64,000 bases of DNA from Manganitrophus sp963718695 (GTDB lineage Bacteria; Nitrospirota; Nitrospiria; SBBL01; Manganitrophaceae), in contig OY970371.1 of the NCBI GenBank assembly GCA_963718695.1, forward strand, positions 4,154,001-4,218,000, given 5' to 3'. Within the stretch, counting starts at the first letter, position 1, and each line of letters begins with the position of its first letter. The translations under genes were made by a program, and so were the position numbers. Of the stretch, positions 52,192 to 59,596 are shown piece after piece. The notes below the pieces were generated by a model that did no database searches, had not been told where the DNA came from, and saw only the letters and a list, made by a program, of their open reading frames with translations.

Positions 52192-52566
52192 ATGTTAACT
52201 AAGATAAAAGAAATATTTTTTCCTGTTGTTAAACGGAAGACGATTTTACGATTGAAGAGCGATGAAGGAATCAGGGTCTACGATGCGATTAATTGCTATC
52301 AGGATGATAAAGAAGAATGGAAGCATATCGATTCAAAATTGCCATGTTGGATAATTGTATTCGGCCAATATGACGGGGTATTTAAAATCTATATGTCACC
52401 TGCTGGCATTATAGACTTCACAGAACTTTTTAGAATAAGTATCTATGATGGTGGGATTAGCGATGGTGTCTATTTTACTATACCAGGTGTTGGTTTTAAG
52501 CGAATAGAAGCTGGAGAAAGAGATTCTGCCGGTCCTGGATTTCGTACCCTAAAAGTTTCAAATTAA
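52192..52566 (+). CDS. Unknown protein after the phage-type gene
   Basis: 124 residues. I choose the ATG at 52192, preceded by AAGGAAGGA; an ATG at 52168 is less well placed. The sequence is mostly beta (PCWIIVFGQYDGVFKIYMSP, GVYFTIPGVGFKRIEAGERD in outline) with a basic N-terminal helix. There is no recognisable domain. It forms a short unit with the structural gene, ended by a strong terminator. Confidence 0.65.
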   Translation: MLTKIKEIFFPVVKRKTILRLKSDEGIRVYDAINCYQDDKEEWKHIDSKLPCWIIVFGQYDGVFKIYMSPAGIIDFTELFRISIYDGGISDGVYFTIPGVGFKRIEAGERDSAGPGFRTLKVSN

Positions 52567-52584
52567 AAATTGATCTATAAAATG

Positions 52585-52613
52585 AAGACCCCATTTATTT
52601 GGGGTCTTTTATT
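52585..52613 (+). terminator. Intrinsic terminator
   Basis: AAGACCCC and GGGGTCTT form a perfect 8-bp stem with a 9-base loop, followed by TTATTTT. It ends the unit containing the phage-type protein. Confidence 0.88.
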
Positions 52614-52692
52614 TTCTATTCAGTTTTGGTTGTTTTCAATGTAGCCATATTGAGTCTTCTTAAAGTCTTGACCAGTTTTGCTGGTTAGTCCA

Positions 52693-52721
52693 TTGACACA
52701 AAGAGGGATAACACTTAACAT
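52693..52721 (+). promoter_or_regulatory. Promoter of the membrane protein gene
   Basis: TTGACA at 52693-52698, 17-base spacer, TAACAT at 52716-52721. The leader to the ATG at 52788 is about 60 bases. Confidence 0.6.
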
Positions 52722-52787
52722 GGCGCGAGAATTATTCCGTTACTTTCAGGCAAATCTATTTTCGCGTCATTTGTGGAGAGGGCCACC

Positions 52788-53813
52788 ATGTGGAGAAGAA
52801 GAGTAAAAGCTCTCAAAGAATGGCTTGATTGGATTTCGGTGATTCATTGGATATGGGGACTCACTGGAATGTCACTTGGATCTATAAGCACATGGTGGTA
52901 TGGCGCTCCTAAATGGGCCGTCATTTTGGCTGCCATAGGTGGTGGTGCTGTATTTTTGGGAATATATGCACTTCTATCAGAACTGAAATTTAGAAAGCCG
53001 ATCCCAGAAGAGAATAAAAAGAATAATAGTTTTGGTCTCGAATTCGAATATGAAGGCAACTCTTTTTATCATAAAGGTTCATTTGATAAGCCCAGAGAGC
53101 AATGGTCTCCTCATTTTGAGGTTTATAGAATTGCCATAAAGAATCATAATGTTAAGCAAAAGATTGATGTGCAAATAGTTGATATTAATGGAACGCCTGA
53201 ATTGAATGGAAAGCTTCCAGTATCATTAAAATGGAAAAATGGAAGAGATGGCTCTTTATTTCCTAAAGAGCGAGCATTCATCGATGTGGCAATGCTTAAT
53301 ATGCATGTTGCCCACGTGCTTACAGTCAAAATTCTTGACTATCAAATCTTCGCGGAGAAGTTCCAAATCAAGATTAAGGCATATGCAGAACACGGCGATC
53401 CAATAGAGCAATGGTTTCAAGTTTCGGTGGAGCGAGATAATGTGTTAGAGAGGAATTTTGTACTGAAGCCGATTCCTCAACCAACTCAGTTAATTGATGA
53501 AAGAGCTGAAAAGCGGGTGATCCAAGAAAGGCTTACAGAATTTTTTGAAGAAGGAAAGCCGATACGCGATAGTCTCGGAAATGTGATGTTGCGCGATAAT
53601 GCAAAAGCCGAAGCGGATAGATGGGAAAATAAAGTAGGGGAATACTTAGCAGGTGAAAAGGTCCTAGGAAGTGCTTTTCGAGTGCGGTTTAGTAACCCTG
53701 GTGATCCACACGGAGAATACTCAGATGGCACATTATCAAGCAACAAGGAATGGGCCAAAATGGATATGAAGATGCAAATGCTGATCAGATTTATCGAGGA
53801 GCTTAATCGCTAA
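52788..53813 (+). CDS. Unknown protein with two N-terminal membrane helices
   Basis: 341 residues from the ATG at 52788 (GGAGAGGG upstream); a GTG five codons earlier is the alternative. Two hydrophobic helices occupy about residues 15-37 (IHWIWGLTGMSLGSISTWW) and 43-66 (AVILAAIGGGAVFLGIYALL). The rest is soluble: a beta-rich domain (about 80-220) and a charged helical C-terminus. It has its own promoter behind the terminator. I do not recognise the family. It could anchor a cytoplasmic effector or sensor domain at the membrane. Confidence 0.65.
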   Translation: MWRRRVKALKEWLDWISVIHWIWGLTGMSLGSISTWWYGAPKWAVILAAIGGGAVFLGIYALLSELKFRKPIPEENKKNNSFGLEFEYEGNSFYHKGSFDKPREQWSPHFEVYRIAIKNHNVKQKIDVQIVDINGTPELNGKLPVSLKWKNGRDGSLFPKERAFIDVAMLNMHVAHVLTVKILDYQIFAEKFQIKIKAYAEHGDPIEQWFQVSVERDNVLERNFVLKPIPQPTQLIDERAEKRVIQERLTEFFEEGKPIRDSLGNVMLRDNAKAEADRWENKVGEYLAGEKVLGSAFRVRFSNPGDPHGEYSDGTLSSNKEWAKMDMKMQMLIRFIEELNR

Positions 53814-54010
53814 TCAGCTCTGGAGGATTCTTTATACTCCATGTTCTCAGACGAAACAAGTTTTTTAAGAGTATCCCGAAAAAGATCCCCATTCTTCCAA
53901 TTATTAAACCGCCAAATACTCCACGATATTTTTCCGATTGATTATTTTTTGTATATAGGTATATCCTCCTGCCTAATGTGCCTATTACTTTATGCTTCAT
54001 GGAGGAAGCG

Positions 54011-54220
54011 ATGCTTACTACAAAAAGAATTCTGCTGGTTGGGTTCATTGCACTTCAAACAGTTCTCATTATTTTATTGGGAACGACAGCAATCATTTTC
54101 CGAAATGAAGTAATCAAGGCAAAGGCTGAAGCAAACTACTATCACAACGAATTAAAGGCATCTCATCAGGATGGTGAAGCGAAAGTAACGAGGAGTCTTG
54201 TTAAGAAAGAGACAATCTAA
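54011..54220 (+). CDS. Small single-pass membrane protein
   Basis: 69 residues. GGAGGAAGCG lies directly before the ATG at 54011, which decides the start. The hydrophobic helix ILLVGFIALQTVLIILLGTT is near the N-terminus, followed by a charged tail (KAEANYYHNELKASHQDG). The helix is long and uncleaved-looking. Such small membrane proteins are common in phages and islands; function unknown. The 197-base gap before it has no gene that I accept. Confidence 0.6.
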   Translation: MLTTKRILLVGFIALQTVLIILLGTTAIIFRNEVIKAKAEANYYHNELKASHQDGEAKVTRSLVKKETI

Positions 54221-54230
54221 ACTTGATCTA

Positions 54231-54410
54231 ATGATTACTAATCCTATGAAAGATACTGATTCAGAGAACAACGACGAAGTAATAATAATCCATACTCGCT
54301 TTGGTAATGAGTATGTCCAATTGGTAGATCGAAATAGAAAAGAAGAACGAGAGGTAGAAGAGATATTAGAACGGATGAAAAAAGAAATTAATAGAATCAA
54401 TAGCAAGTAG
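54231..54410 (+). CDS. Possible small acidic/helical protein
   Basis: 59 residues from an ATG at 54231, with no good ribosome site; TTG at 54198 and ATG at 54246 are alternatives. The sequence has a strand-rich middle (DEVIIIHTRFGNEYVQLVD) and a charged C-terminal helix (REVEEILERMKKEINRI). Composition is like the neighbouring genes. It might be translated by coupling to the preceding membrane protein gene. Confidence 0.4.
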   Translation: MITNPMKDTDSENNDEVIIIHTRFGNEYVQLVDRNRKEEREVEEILERMKKEINRINSK

Positions 54411-54446
54411 AGTGTTAATAACACTTACCTACCAGACCACCACACC

Positions 54447-54455
54447 TTATCCACA
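54447..54455 (+). promoter_or_regulatory. Perfect DnaA box
   Basis: TTATCCACA matches the DnaA box consensus exactly. A small palindrome (AGTGTTAATAACACT, 54412-54426) lies 20 bases upstream. One box alone is weak evidence for an origin. Confidence 0.35.
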
Positions 54456-54527
54456 GGTTATCTCCAGCAATTCCACAATATATAGCTGCCTCGGAGTTTG
54501 TGTGCCCCTATATCTAGTATTTCTGAC

Positions 54528-54556
54528 TTGATAATCTTTCTAGCTTTTATTAGAAT
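54528..54556 (+). promoter_or_regulatory. Promoter of the seven-helix membrane protein gene
   Basis: TTGATA at 54528-54533, 17-base spacer, TAGAAT at 54551-54556. The transcript would start near 54563 and begin with the folded leader described next. Confidence 0.6.
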
Positions 54557-54562
54557 GGAAAA

Positions 54563-54612
54563 CCGGGAGGAAACCCAAGAGCCGACTCTCCGGCTAAGGA
54601 TAACGGCTCCCT
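54563..54612 (+). ncRNA. Structured 5' leader, possible switch or attenuator
   Basis: Competing pairings share arms. GGGAG (54565-54569) can pair with CTCCC (54607-54611) around the hairpin AGCCG-ACTCTC-CGGCT (54580-54595). Alternatively GAGCCG (54579-54584) pairs with CGGCTC (54604-54609), or GGG with CCC in 54565-54576. A T-rich tail follows. It lies wholly in the predicted 5' untranslated leader. I cannot match it to a known riboswitch class. Confidence 0.4.
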
Positions 54613-54638
54613 TTATTTATTAACGAACTTGCTCTTAT

Positions 54639-55883
54639 ATGGTCAATGCAATGGCTAATAAAGGTCATGATGTAGAATCTAATGTTCTAAGCAGGGAAAT
54701 AGTTTTAGATTCGATTGACTTTGAAATTAACAGAATTCAATCTGAACAAAACAGACCGGGCTGGACTAGATGGGCAATCCTCGGCAGCCTTGCAACTTTA
54801 GTATGGCTCTTCCTGAATGAATTAGAGTCTAAGACCATAACATGGTTACATGTATCCCTAATATTTTTTGTCTTCTCATTGCTTTTAGACAATATTTTAT
54901 TTTTTACTGCATTAATCTCTCCCAAATCATCCAATAATCAGAAGCTTCGATTTGATTTTAGCCATCGACATTTTGGAAATAATAGAATGTTGATGTTACT
55001 TATATTATTCCGTATTGCAATAATGCTATATATCGCATGGCTATTTTCTGGCGATGTTTTAAAGTATCAAGCTGTGGCAGCTTACGTTTTATATTTAATT
55101 TTCTTTCTTATATTTTTAACTATATTTGTAGTTAGCTTTTTGAAATTACCCATACTAATTTCTGGTAAGGGGACTGTTCCCAAGTCGTCTTATTTCATGC
55201 TATTGACTGCGCTTGGAGTCGGATTAATACCACTTTATGCATACGGTCATGCTGCTTTGGAAGTATCTAGTATCTCAAATTACTCAAATTACAAAATTGC
55301 GGGTTTACTTCTTGTGGCAAGTTACGTCTTAATGATGCTTTTTGGTCTTTTTGGTGGAGCAGGTTCATCATCTCCCATACTTTCGTCATTAATTGAAATA
55401 CGGCGAGATGTAGCCTTGAGAAGGATGGACATTGAATCTTCCATTCGCCAGTTGGATATTGCAATAGCTGGAATGCAGGTAGATGAGGTATTGCAGGAAT
55501 ATGTGCGGGTGATACTTCAGGCATTTGAAGAAATAAATCAACAATACAAAAAGGCTCTAAAAATAGTTGAAGCTGCTGAACCCTATTTACCAAAGGAAGG
55601 AAGTATTCTCGCCGAGAACGAGAGAAAACTTATTGAAGCTACTATTGAATCTTATCAACCTCACATTAAGGAGATGGATGTCCCATTTAATAAGATTGAA
55701 GAGCAACTTGAAAAACTGAGAAACCGTGCGAAGTTGCTCATTATGATATCTCCCGATACGGAAGATCATATCTTAAGGATAATGGATAAAATAAGGCTAG
55801 CATCATTGGAATTTAAAAAGAAATTTCCGGAGTTTGATAGGAAAGTTAATAGTCTTAAGCATCACCTCAATGCAAAGGGATGA
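54639..55883 (+). CDS. Multi-pass membrane protein with long C-terminal coiled coil
   Basis: 414 residues (an ATG at 54651 is an alternative start). About seven hydrophobic helices lie between residues 45 and 255 (for example AILGSLATLVWLFLNEL, VSLIFFVFSLLLDNILFF, LILFRIAIMLYIAWLF, VLYLIFFLIFLTIFVVSFL). The remaining 160 residues are charged and helical, likely a cytoplasmic coiled coil. No enzymatic motif is seen. It begins after a folded leader RNA under its own promoter. The architecture recalls membrane effectors of some anti-phage systems, but that is only an analogy. Downstream, the thermonuclease gene is convergent. Confidence 0.7.
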   Translation: MVNAMANKGHDVESNVLSREIVLDSIDFEINRIQSEQNRPGWTRWAILGSLATLVWLFLNELESKTITWLHVSLIFFVFSLLLDNILFFTALISPKSSNNQKLRFDFSHRHFGNNRMLMLLILFRIAIMLYIAWLFSGDVLKYQAVAAYVLYLIFFLIFLTIFVVSFLKLPILISGKGTVPKSSYFMLLTALGVGLIPLYAYGHAALEVSSISNYSNYKIAGLLLVASYVLMMLFGLFGGAGSSSPILSSLIEIRRDVALRRMDIESSIRQLDIAIAGMQVDEVLQEYVRVILQAFEEINQQYKKALKIVEAAEPYLPKEGSILAENERKLIEATIESYQPHIKEMDVPFNKIEEQLEKLRNRAKLLIMISPDTEDHILRIMDKIRLASLEFKKKFPEFDRKVNSLKHHLNAKG

Positions 55884-55931
55884 TTAGTAATATTTTTAAA
55901 AGGCTTTTCTTCATCTTCTGATTCTGAAGGA

Positions 55932-56411
55932 TTACTTAATCTTTGCTTTCTTTCTCCATCCCCAAGGTGGTACCGGATTAGGATCTCTCCACAATCCTCT
56001 CTTTGCTAGTCGAGCTTTCTTTTCTAATTCTCCTAAACTTTCATCTTTTGAGTATTTGAAATACCACCAAGCAAAACCAGCTTTGACCAATTCACGGTTG
56101 AGGCTTCGGCCATCAGATAGAAAAACCTCTCCTATTGATCTTCCATACCGATCTACGTCAGATACTTCTACCTTTACAACCTTTCCGAAAACCAGATCTG
56201 ATGTAAATTGTTTTGCCTTATTACCGAAAGCTTGTTTCTTCTCAGGGGAATCAATGCCAATTAAACGGACCCTCTCAGCCTTGCCATTTCTCATTACTTT
56301 GATGGTGTCTCCGTCTGATACTCCGACTACTTTACCTGTGAAGGAGGCAGCAAAAGAGAGATGAGGCAACAGGAGCAAAAGTAAGAATACATATTTAAAA
56401 TGACTCATCAT
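55932..56411 (-). CDS. Secreted thermonuclease (SNase domain)
   Basis: 159 residues from the ATG at 56411 (56408 is a neighbouring ATG; an in-frame TTG at 56420 is weaker). A signal peptide (YVFLLLLLLPHLSFAA) leads into a staphylococcal-nuclease fold: GKVVGVSDGDTIKV, the Arg/Glu pair region RVRLIGIDSPE, and the second Arg in VDRYGRSIGEV, so all catalytic positions look filled. It would cut DNA or RNA in the periplasm or outside. A TATAAT box at 56423-56428 lies just before the start, so the leader would be only a few bases. It is divergent from the TIR gene. Secreted nucleases are frequent on plasmids and islands. Confidence 0.85.
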   Translation of the reverse strand: MMSHFKYVFLLLLLLPHLSFAASFTGKVVGVSDGDTIKVMRNGKAERVRLIGIDSPEKKQAFGNKAKQFTSDLVFGKVVKVEVSDVDRYGRSIGEVFLSDGRSLNRELVKAGFAWWYFKYSKDESLGELEKKARLAKRGLWRDPNPVPPWGWRKKAKIK

Positions 56412-56493
56412 ACCGGTCAATGATTATACCCTTGATTCATTAATGTATCCATGGGAAAATAGCGCCATTTATTTTAGGGAGCTTCTATTTCAT

Positions 56494-57504
56494 ATGGAAG
56501 ACAGAAAAAATAAGCCTAGGCTATTTCTTTCCCATTCTGTAAAAGATAAGAAATTTATAAACCAAATAGCTGAGGATCTAAGGAAATGTCATATTCAGCC
56601 TTGGTTAGATACAGAAGAAATTAGAGATGGGAAATCTTGGCTGAAGGTTATTTTTGAAGATGGAATTCCTACATGTGACGTTGTTCTGGTTTATTTCACA
56701 AAGCACTCTTTAGAATCCAAGATGGTTGGAAAAGAAGTTGACGCTACCTTAGTCGAGCAACTTTCTAATAAGAAAATCTCCTTTCTTCCATATGTGAATT
56801 CAGGCAAATTAAGAGGTATGCTCCGATCTGATATCCGATCATTGCATTGTAGAGAATGGAATTCTAGAAATTACCACCTTATTCTTCCGTCAGTGGTTTC
56901 TGAAATCTGGCATAGCTATTTAGAGCGGACTCTAGAAACTGTAAGTCTTCAAGAGAAGGCAAAAAGTTTACAGTTAGAACTTGATTTGAAAAAAGCGGAA
57001 GAGAGGAATCAAAATAGTCCGTTTAGTCCATCAGAAGAAAAAGACTTTAAATATATTTATGAAAAATTAAATTATCCGTTTAGATTGACCTTTGTCTTAT
57101 CAGAAAAAAAGAAATCTGAAGTAATTCCAAAAGCAGTTCATGAAGACATATTTGAAACCACACCGATAGATCTTATTATTTACAACATAACGACAGGAAA
57201 TGTATCCTTTGACACTAGAACCTTTTTTTATGATTTGTCCTATGTTTTAAAGGATAGACGAAAATACTATAGCAATGAAAAAAAAGATATTGAGCTAAAT
57301 TATAGCTATTTTGAAGACGATCACATTGTAAAGCTTCTAGCAATGTTTAGGATATTCGGTCTAATTAATATCACTCATTTGAATAATTCCAGTGGATGTT
57401 ATGAGATTACAGAAAAAATGTTCAGACTTACATACTGGTTAGGTTATAACGAAATTCGGTTTAAAGCTTTCCCTTTCCAATATATTGAAACGATTAAAAA
57501 CTAA
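56494..57504 (+). CDS. TIR-domain protein with unknown C-terminal domain
   Basis: 336 residues from the ATG at 56494 (GGGAG upstream; ATG at 56443 would add 17 residues). The N-terminal 130 residues form a TIR domain: KPRLFLSHSVKDKKFINQIAEDL, IQPWLDTEEIRDGKSWL, VVLVYFTKHSLESKMVGKEVDATL, with the glutamate of the NADase site in the MVGKEVDATL segment. A helical linker (EKAKSLQLELDLKKAEERN) precedes about 170 residues of unknown type. Bacterial TIR proteins of this kind consume NAD or make cyclic nucleotide signals in anti-phage defence. No partner sensor gene with a known domain lies beside it, so it may sense by itself. Cargo of the integrative element. Confidence 0.85.
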   Translation: MEDRKNKPRLFLSHSVKDKKFINQIAEDLRKCHIQPWLDTEEIRDGKSWLKVIFEDGIPTCDVVLVYFTKHSLESKMVGKEVDATLVEQLSNKKISFLPYVNSGKLRGMLRSDIRSLHCREWNSRNYHLILPSVVSEIWHSYLERTLETVSLQEKAKSLQLELDLKKAEERNQNSPFSPSEEKDFKYIYEKLNYPFRLTFVLSEKKKSEVIPKAVHEDIFETTPIDLIIYNITTGNVSFDTRTFFYDLSYVLKDRRKYYSNEKKDIELNYSYFEDDHIVKLLAMFRIFGLINITHLNNSSGCYEITEKMFRLTYWLGYNEIRFKAFPFQYIETIKN

Positions 57505-57526
57505 TCAGGTTCTATATGAGGACCTT

Positions 57527-58615
57527 ATGAAGATTAAAAGTACTGTTCAACTACTTGCTGTGTTAACTCTCTTTGGCATGGTTTCATGTGCTCCAACCTA
57601 TAGAACAACTAATGTTTCCCCAATTTATTTAAAACTCAATCCGTCAATTTCTACCTTCCAAGATCCTGATGCCAATATGAGTAAATATAAAACTTTTTCA
57701 GTGTTTCCTTATTCAGAGATTTCAGAAGAAGTAAAAATGAATGAAATATTGGAAAGGCAAATACTCTTTTATTTAAGAAATATATTTGAGATGAAGGGAT
57801 ATAACTTTGTAGAATTCGATCAAAATCCGGATTTTCTAGCTACCATTAACGTGTCGAGTGAGTATGATGAATATTATGTTCCACCATCAGCTAAAACAGT
57901 ACCTGTGTGGGTTCCAGGACAAACGATTACGACTTATGGAAGTACATCAGGTTCATTCAGCTTTAATTCATATGGAAGCTCTTCAACCTCTGGATGGGGC
58001 AATTATTCGGGAACGTCTACTTCTACTACTTATGTTCCAGGTTATTTGACCACACAAACTTATATCAGGAGTGGTTACACGCAAGGAAATTATTTTCCAG
58101 CAGTGCGTATACAGGTGTATGACGCTAAAACACTTAAAAATATTTGGTTGGGCACTGGTGCAGGGACATCAGATATTTCGGATGTTAGGATCTCTGGACA
58201 ATTGGTTATAGAACAAGCTATGGCAAAATTTCCAAACAACTTAAATAAGATGGATACATTACCATCTGGTATGCTGCCTATTAAGATTGGGATTTACACA
58301 AATGATGGAAATGCATATTTCCCCACTGTTGTTCTTATTAGTAGGGATGCAGTTTCAAGAGGTATGGAACTTTATGATATGGTCTTGTCCGTTGAAGGAA
58401 CACCAGTTATGAACAAGCCCTTTAGTGAGGTTGTTAAATTATTTCAAGGTGAACCTTGTACAGATGTTAGATTAGAAATTTGGAGACTAGATCATAAACG
58501 CGAAATCACGCTCCCTAGATTCGATCAAAATAACAGAATATCTTGTGCCCAGAGAAATACCAATACACAACCATCCAATAATCTTGAAACGTTATTGAAA
58601 AATTTATGGCATTAA
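57527..58615 (+). CDS. DUF4136-like lipoprotein with C-terminal PDZ domain
   Basis: 362 residues from the ATG at 57527 (GAGG five bases upstream). The lipoprotein signal ends in the lipobox MVSC (QLLAVLTLFGMVSCAP). A DUF4136-type domain follows (SKYKTFSVFPYSEIS, FLATINVSSEYDEYYVP, then VRIQVYDAKTLKNIWLGTG), containing a Ser/Gly/Thr/Tyr-rich insert (about 145-180). The C-terminus carries a PDZ-like module (LISRDAVSRGMELYDMVLSVEGTPV). It would be anchored in an envelope membrane. Similar lipoproteins occur in chromosomes, and its place on a mobile element is unusual. It lies 22 bases after the TIR gene and is probably cotranscribed. Confidence 0.72.
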   Translation: MKIKSTVQLLAVLTLFGMVSCAPTYRTTNVSPIYLKLNPSISTFQDPDANMSKYKTFSVFPYSEISEEVKMNEILERQILFYLRNIFEMKGYNFVEFDQNPDFLATINVSSEYDEYYVPPSAKTVPVWVPGQTITTYGSTSGSFSFNSYGSSSTSGWGNYSGTSTSTTYVPGYLTTQTYIRSGYTQGNYFPAVRIQVYDAKTLKNIWLGTGAGTSDISDVRISGQLVIEQAMAKFPNNLNKMDTLPSGMLPIKIGIYTNDGNAYFPTVVLISRDAVSRGMELYDMVLSVEGTPVMNKPFSEVVKLFQGEPCTDVRLEIWRLDHKREITLPRFDQNNRISCAQRNTNTQPSNNLETLLKNLWH

Positions 58616-58829
58616 CTATAGATAAGAAAATACCCTTACCCTTCAAAAAATTGCTCAGTCGTTTAGATTACCACCCCTATAGGTACACATAGGGGGGGTA
58701 GGGTGGGGATGGGTGAGTTTATAATATGGTCACGGTTCCAGTCACGATATATAACGATACAGTCACGGATAGATTCATCTATAAATCATTCCTCATCACT
58801 CCCAAAAGGGAATAATCCCTTTATCCATT
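58616..58829. other. Right end of the element
   Basis: 214 bases between the last gene and attR. It contains an imperfect hairpin (CCACCCCTAT... with ...ATAGGGGGGG...GGGTGG, about 58672-58706) and the GTCACG arm-type repeats. No gene is seen. Confidence 0.5.
58727..58770 (+). repeat. Putative right-arm integrase sites
   Basis: Three units in the same orientation: TGGTCACGGTTC (58727), CAGTCACGATAT (58739) and CAGTCACGGAT (58760), the first two abutting at 12-base pitch. They lie 60-103 bases from attR. The match to the left units suggests arm-type binding sites for the integrase N-terminal domain or for an excisionase. Confidence 0.6.
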
Positions 58830-58881
58830 CTTCTAAGCTATTGGCTGTAGGTTCGATTCCTACCAGGCGCACCAGTTCTTT
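58830..58881 (+). repeat. attR, 52-bp direct repeat
   Basis: Identical to 45767-45818. It holds only the 3' half of tRNA-Arg and is not a functional tRNA. Chromosomal sequence with host-like composition resumes after it. Confidence 0.95.
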
Positions 58882-58900
58882 AAATCCAAACAACTTCTAA

Positions 58901-59254
58901 TCAGACACCGATGTTCATCTGCTGTAGGCGTTTCACATACGTATACAGTTCGGGTTTTTCAACTTCTACGTCGTCAAATCGGATGCCGACCGCATAGTGG
59001 ATGCTGTCCGGTAGCGGGTTTGTCCAGACGACCTCTCCCACAATCGAATCGTTGATTTTTTCCTGAAGATCGGTCGAAAAAATAAGTTGTACCAAGACCG
59101 ACTCTCCCTTGCGAAATTCTTCCTTACTTAATATCCTCATCCCGTGTTTGCAAATGTCTTGGACCAATATGCTGCTTGTTGATTGTGGTTCTAAACGGGT
59201 CAGGCTGGAGATGGAAACGAATGGAATCCTTAAACTTCGACGTCGATTGTGCAT
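58901..59254 (-). CDS. PilZ domain protein
   Basis: 117 residues from the ATG at 59254 (GGAGGATCG directly upstream). The c-di-GMP motif RRRSLRIPF, the second motif region DICKHGMRILS (degenerate D-x-S-x-x-G), and the end of the barrel YAVGIRFDDV are visible. It probably binds c-di-GMP and controls motility or surface behaviour through a partner. It is chromosomal, just outside attR, with host-like composition. The changed second motif leaves ligand binding open. Confidence 0.82.
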   Translation of the reverse strand: MHNRRRSLRIPFVSISSLTRLEPQSTSSILVQDICKHGMRILSKEEFRKGESVLVQLIFSTDLQEKINDSIVGEVVWTNPLPDSIHYAVGIRFDDVEVEKPELYTYVKRLQQMNIGV

Positions 59255-59596
59255 CGATCCTCCAGGCAAAAGATTTTTAGAAAATTCTGTCCGTCATTGT
59301 TTATGTAGGGGATCGTAGGTCATCAAGGGCGTCCGAAGCTCTTATACACAACGAGTTCAGCCGGTCTTTTATTTATGCCGCAGGATTACAGAATGCGCTA
59401 TAGGGTTGGGTCTGATTCGATCTTGCGAAATGCCTTAGTGAGGATAAGGGATAAACCGACGCCTGGGCTCGATGCAATTGAAAAGACGGTATTCTAGGCG
59501 CGCCGGGGTTCAATCAGAAATCTAGAATGCCCCTGACCTTATTTGAACGACGAAATGTCCGGGGAATGAGAGGGGCATCTGATGAGGTCTTTTTTA
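59255..59596. other. Intergenic region between PilZ and the giant exported protein
   Basis: About 340 bases. It presumably holds the PilZ promoter. Short open frames on both strands lack ribosome sites. A hairpin-like GGGGC...GCCCC pair is present (59531-59576), but I see no firm terminator for the minus-strand gene that ends at 59597. Confidence 0.35.

Larger units (their letters stand above)
45767..58881. mobile_element. Integrative element in tRNA-Arg (about 13.1 kb, including both att repeats)
   Basis: A 52-bp perfect direct repeat bounds the region: 45767-45818 (inside the intact tRNA) and 58830-58881 (an isolated tRNA 3' half). The integrase gene abuts the left end. Base composition inside is clearly AT-rich, against a GC-rich chromosome on both sides, and codon use changes accordingly. 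Contents in order: integrase, two small zinc-type proteins, divergent promoter region, two HTH proteins, RepA-like ATPase, hairpin cluster, small zinc-knuckle proteins, a phage-type structural protein, membrane and small proteins, thermonuclease, TIR protein and PDZ lipoprotein. I see no relaxase, conjugation apparatus, capsid, portal or terminase. It may be a satellite or a mobilisable island relying on a helper. Confidence 0.95.

Noticed and set aside
53841..54113. A 90-codon frame overlapping the small membrane protein
   Set aside because: The overlapping frame from 54011 has a far better ribosome site and a typical membrane-protein sequence.
54563..54612. A known riboswitch class (c-di-GMP, preQ1, fluoride, cobalamin)
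   Set aside because: The leader lacks the conserved core sequences that I know for these classes.
58830..58881. A second tRNA-Arg
   Set aside because: Only the 3' half is present; it is the displaced attachment-site copy.
45600..58900. CRISPR array or conjugation apparatus in the element
   Set aside because: No regularly spaced repeats and no relaxase, coupling protein or pilus genes were seen.
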